Translations under genes and position numbers: made by a program
The notes under the pieces: model-generated
The model's input: the letters and a program-made list of their open reading frames with translations, nothing else
Database searches by the model: none
Told to the model about the DNA's origin: nothing
NCBI GenBank assembly: GCA_002353295.1
Contig: DEJG01000010.1
Coordinates: 1-7,775, forward strand
Source of the DNA: Prevotella sp. UBA2754
GTDB taxonomy: Bacteria > Bacteroidota > Bacteroidia > Bacteroidales > Bacteroidaceae
DNA length: 7,775 nt
Direction of reading: 5' to 3'
Shown here: in pieces, positions 6,690 to 7,775 of the stretch
How the letters are laid out: the number at the start of each line of letters is the position of its first letter
Position numbering within the stretch: position 1 is the stretch's first letter

Positions 6690-7735
6690 TGTTATTTGTC
6701 GCTGCTCTCCTCCCCGTTGTCATCTACATCTTTGTCGTCTATCAGATCGACAACTTCTCGCTCATCAGCGTGAAGCGCCTTCTCCTATTGATTCTATGTG
6801 GTATGCTGACAGCGTTGGCCTGTTTTGCCCTGTTCCAATTGACGGGTAAGATTATTCCCGAAAGTCAGTCTGATTCCGTCAACCCCATCATAGAAGAGAT
6901 TGTCAAAGGCATCCCGCTTCTTTGGTTGGCCAGCCGCAAGAAAATCGTGTTCTTCATCGACAGCGTCATCTGCGGTGCAGCCGTCGGTGGCGGTTTCTCC
7001 ATTCTTGAGAACATCTTCTACCTGCTGTGGGGCGATGGAATGGGTCTTGGCACCGTTCTTTTCCGAGGTCTGGAGGTGGCCCTTGTCCACATGGGCTGCA
7101 GTGCCATTGCCGCTGCCGGACTCATGCTGATAGTACGTATGATTGAATATTCCCGTTCCCGATCAGTCGTCAAAAAGAGCGACATTGCAATGTCTGTATT
7201 CCTGTTATCGGAAGCACCTGTGCTGCACGTGTTCCACAACACCTTCCATTTCGTGCCGCTGGTGCAGTTCCTTCTCGTTACTGGCACGTTGGGAGGCCTA
7301 TTGGTATGGACCTACTTCTACGACGTAGAAATGATCCATAGCTGGATAGACACTGGGCTCGACAAACAGCTAAACCTACTTGACTCCATCAAGGCTGGTC
7401 ATTTGGGCGACACCTCAACCGGCAAATTCCTCGAGTCGGTCAAGGACGTTTTCCCCCCAGAGGATTTCTTCGATATTATCTGTTATGTACAACTGCATGT
7501 AGAACTGTCGGTAGCATCCAGAAGTCGGGTGATGCTGCGGGAATCGGGTTTAGAGCGCGAACTCCCCCTGACCGACGAGATGAAGGAACTGATTCTTTCG
7601 CAATACACGGAGTATAAACTTCTTGAGAAAAGACTTGGCCATGCAGCCAGAATGACTATCGCTCCTATCGTGAAATATGATCCGGCAGAATATAAAGCGC
7701 TCGAAGATCTCCGGGCTGAATGCAAGAAGAACTGA
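6689..7735 (+). CDS. PrsW family intramembrane metalloprotease with C-terminal extension
   Basis: The 348-residue protein has about seven or eight hydrophobic segments within residues 1-211. It carries the PrsW signature: EEIVK at 69-73, GFSILEN at 102-108 (the FxxxEN motif), H134 in EVALVHMG, and HVFHN at 180-184. These glutamates and histidines are the expected metal ligands and catalytic residues of the PrsW/CPBP-like superfamily. Bacillus PrsW cleaves the anti-sigma factor RsiW at site 1; no sigma or anti-sigma gene is visible here. Residues about 212-348 are soluble, acidic and helical. This segment is absent from the roughly 220-residue Bacillus protein and may be a regulatory or substrate-binding domain. 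The ATG shares its A with the TAA of the preceding gene (TAATG), which implies translational coupling. No terminator follows; the gene ends 4 bases before the REP-like motif. Confidence 0.88.
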   Translation: MLFVAALLPVVIYIFVVYQIDNFSLISVKRLLLLILCGMLTALACFALFQLTGKIIPESQSDSVNPIIEEIVKGIPLLWLASRKKIVFFIDSVICGAAVGGGFSILENIFYLLWGDGMGLGTVLFRGLEVALVHMGCSAIAAAGLMLIVRMIEYSRSRSVVKKSDIAMSVFLLSEAPVLHVFHNTFHFVPLVQFLLVTGTLGGLLVWTYFYDVEMIHSWIDTGLDKQLNLLDSIKAGHLGDTSTGKFLESVKDVFPPEDFFDIICYVQLHVELSVASRSRVMLRESGLERELPLTDEMKELILSQYTEYKLLEKRLGHAARMTIAPIVKYDPAEYKALEDLRAECKKN

Positions 7736-7738
7736 TAG

Positions 7739-7750
7739 TCGTGGGGACAG
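7739..7750 (+). repeat. REP-like motif next to IS end (right copy)
   Basis: TCGTGGGGACAG is the exact reverse complement of 25-36. It lies between the stop codon of the PrsW-family gene and the IS terminal repeat that begins at 7755. A site just behind the last gene of an operon is typical for REP-like sequences. No T-run follows, so it does not look like an intrinsic terminator. Confidence 0.45.
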
Positions 7751-7754
7751 GTAC

Positions 7755-7775
7755 TGAAGTGAACCCAGAAAGTTG
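7755..7775 (+). repeat. IS3-type terminal inverted repeat at right edge of window
   Basis: These 21 bases are the reverse complement of both 1-21 and 2366-2386. The element they belong to extends rightwards beyond the window. With the copy at 1-21, the whole 7.7 kb lies between two outward-extending IS copies whose visible ends face each other. Confidence 0.8.

Noticed and set aside
1..7775. A 7.7-kb composite transposon bounded by inverted IS ends
   Set aside because: Only 21 bases of each outer IS are visible, the flanks resemble dispersed REP-like sites, and the contents include what looks like an ordinary envelope operon. The inverted ends are explained as well by two separate insertions or by contig breakage.

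Overview
This window looks like chromosomal DNA from a Bacteroidales bacterium. A Prevotella-like gut or rumen lineage is my best guess, with low confidence at genus level. The reasons are two promoters with the Bacteroidota -7 motif TAnnTTTG (TATCTTTG at 103-110, TATTTTTG at 2497-2504), start sites without convincing Shine-Dalgarno sequences, an IS3-type element with Bacteroidota-like ends, and protein types common in that order. It may be a complete metagenomic contig, because both ends stop exactly on the same repeated 21-bp insertion-sequence end, in inverted orientation.

Layout. (1) Positions 1-36 hold an IS end followed by a short REP-like motif (CTGTCCCCACGA). (2) Positions 79-802 hold a promoter and a compact two-gene pair, DUF4160 followed by DUF2442 fused to a helix-turn-helix, which resembles a type II toxin-antitoxin module. 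(3) Positions 854-1999 encode a 381-residue helical protein that resembles an N-terminal piece of the large MolR/YehI-like (DUF5724/DUF4132) proteins and may be truncated. (4) Positions 2062-2386 are a remnant of an IS3-family element on the minus strand. It keeps one terminal repeat and the first half of orfA. (5) Positions 2474-7735 are a promoter and a tight three-gene operon: a membrane-anchored helical protein of unknown family (2578-3684), a secreted zinc-peptidase / beta-propeller / outer-membrane beta-barrel protein (3699-6689), and a PrsW-family intramembrane metalloprotease (6689-7735). (6) Positions 7739-7775 repeat the REP-like motif and the IS end, inverted relative to the left end.

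How the parts may work together. Genes 4-6 are separated by 14 nt and then overlap by 1 nt, so they are probably co-transcribed. They place a candidate outer-membrane protease, a candidate intramembrane protease and an inner-membrane-anchored periplasmic protein in one unit. This suggests an envelope proteolysis or signalling module with unknown substrate. The left third is AT-richer and carries a toxin-antitoxin-like pair, a possibly broken gene and an IS scar, so it reads as accessory DNA. No tRNA, rRNA or CRISPR array was seen, and no gene-free stretch exceeds 300 bases; the longest, 2346-2577, holds the IS end and the operon promoter.
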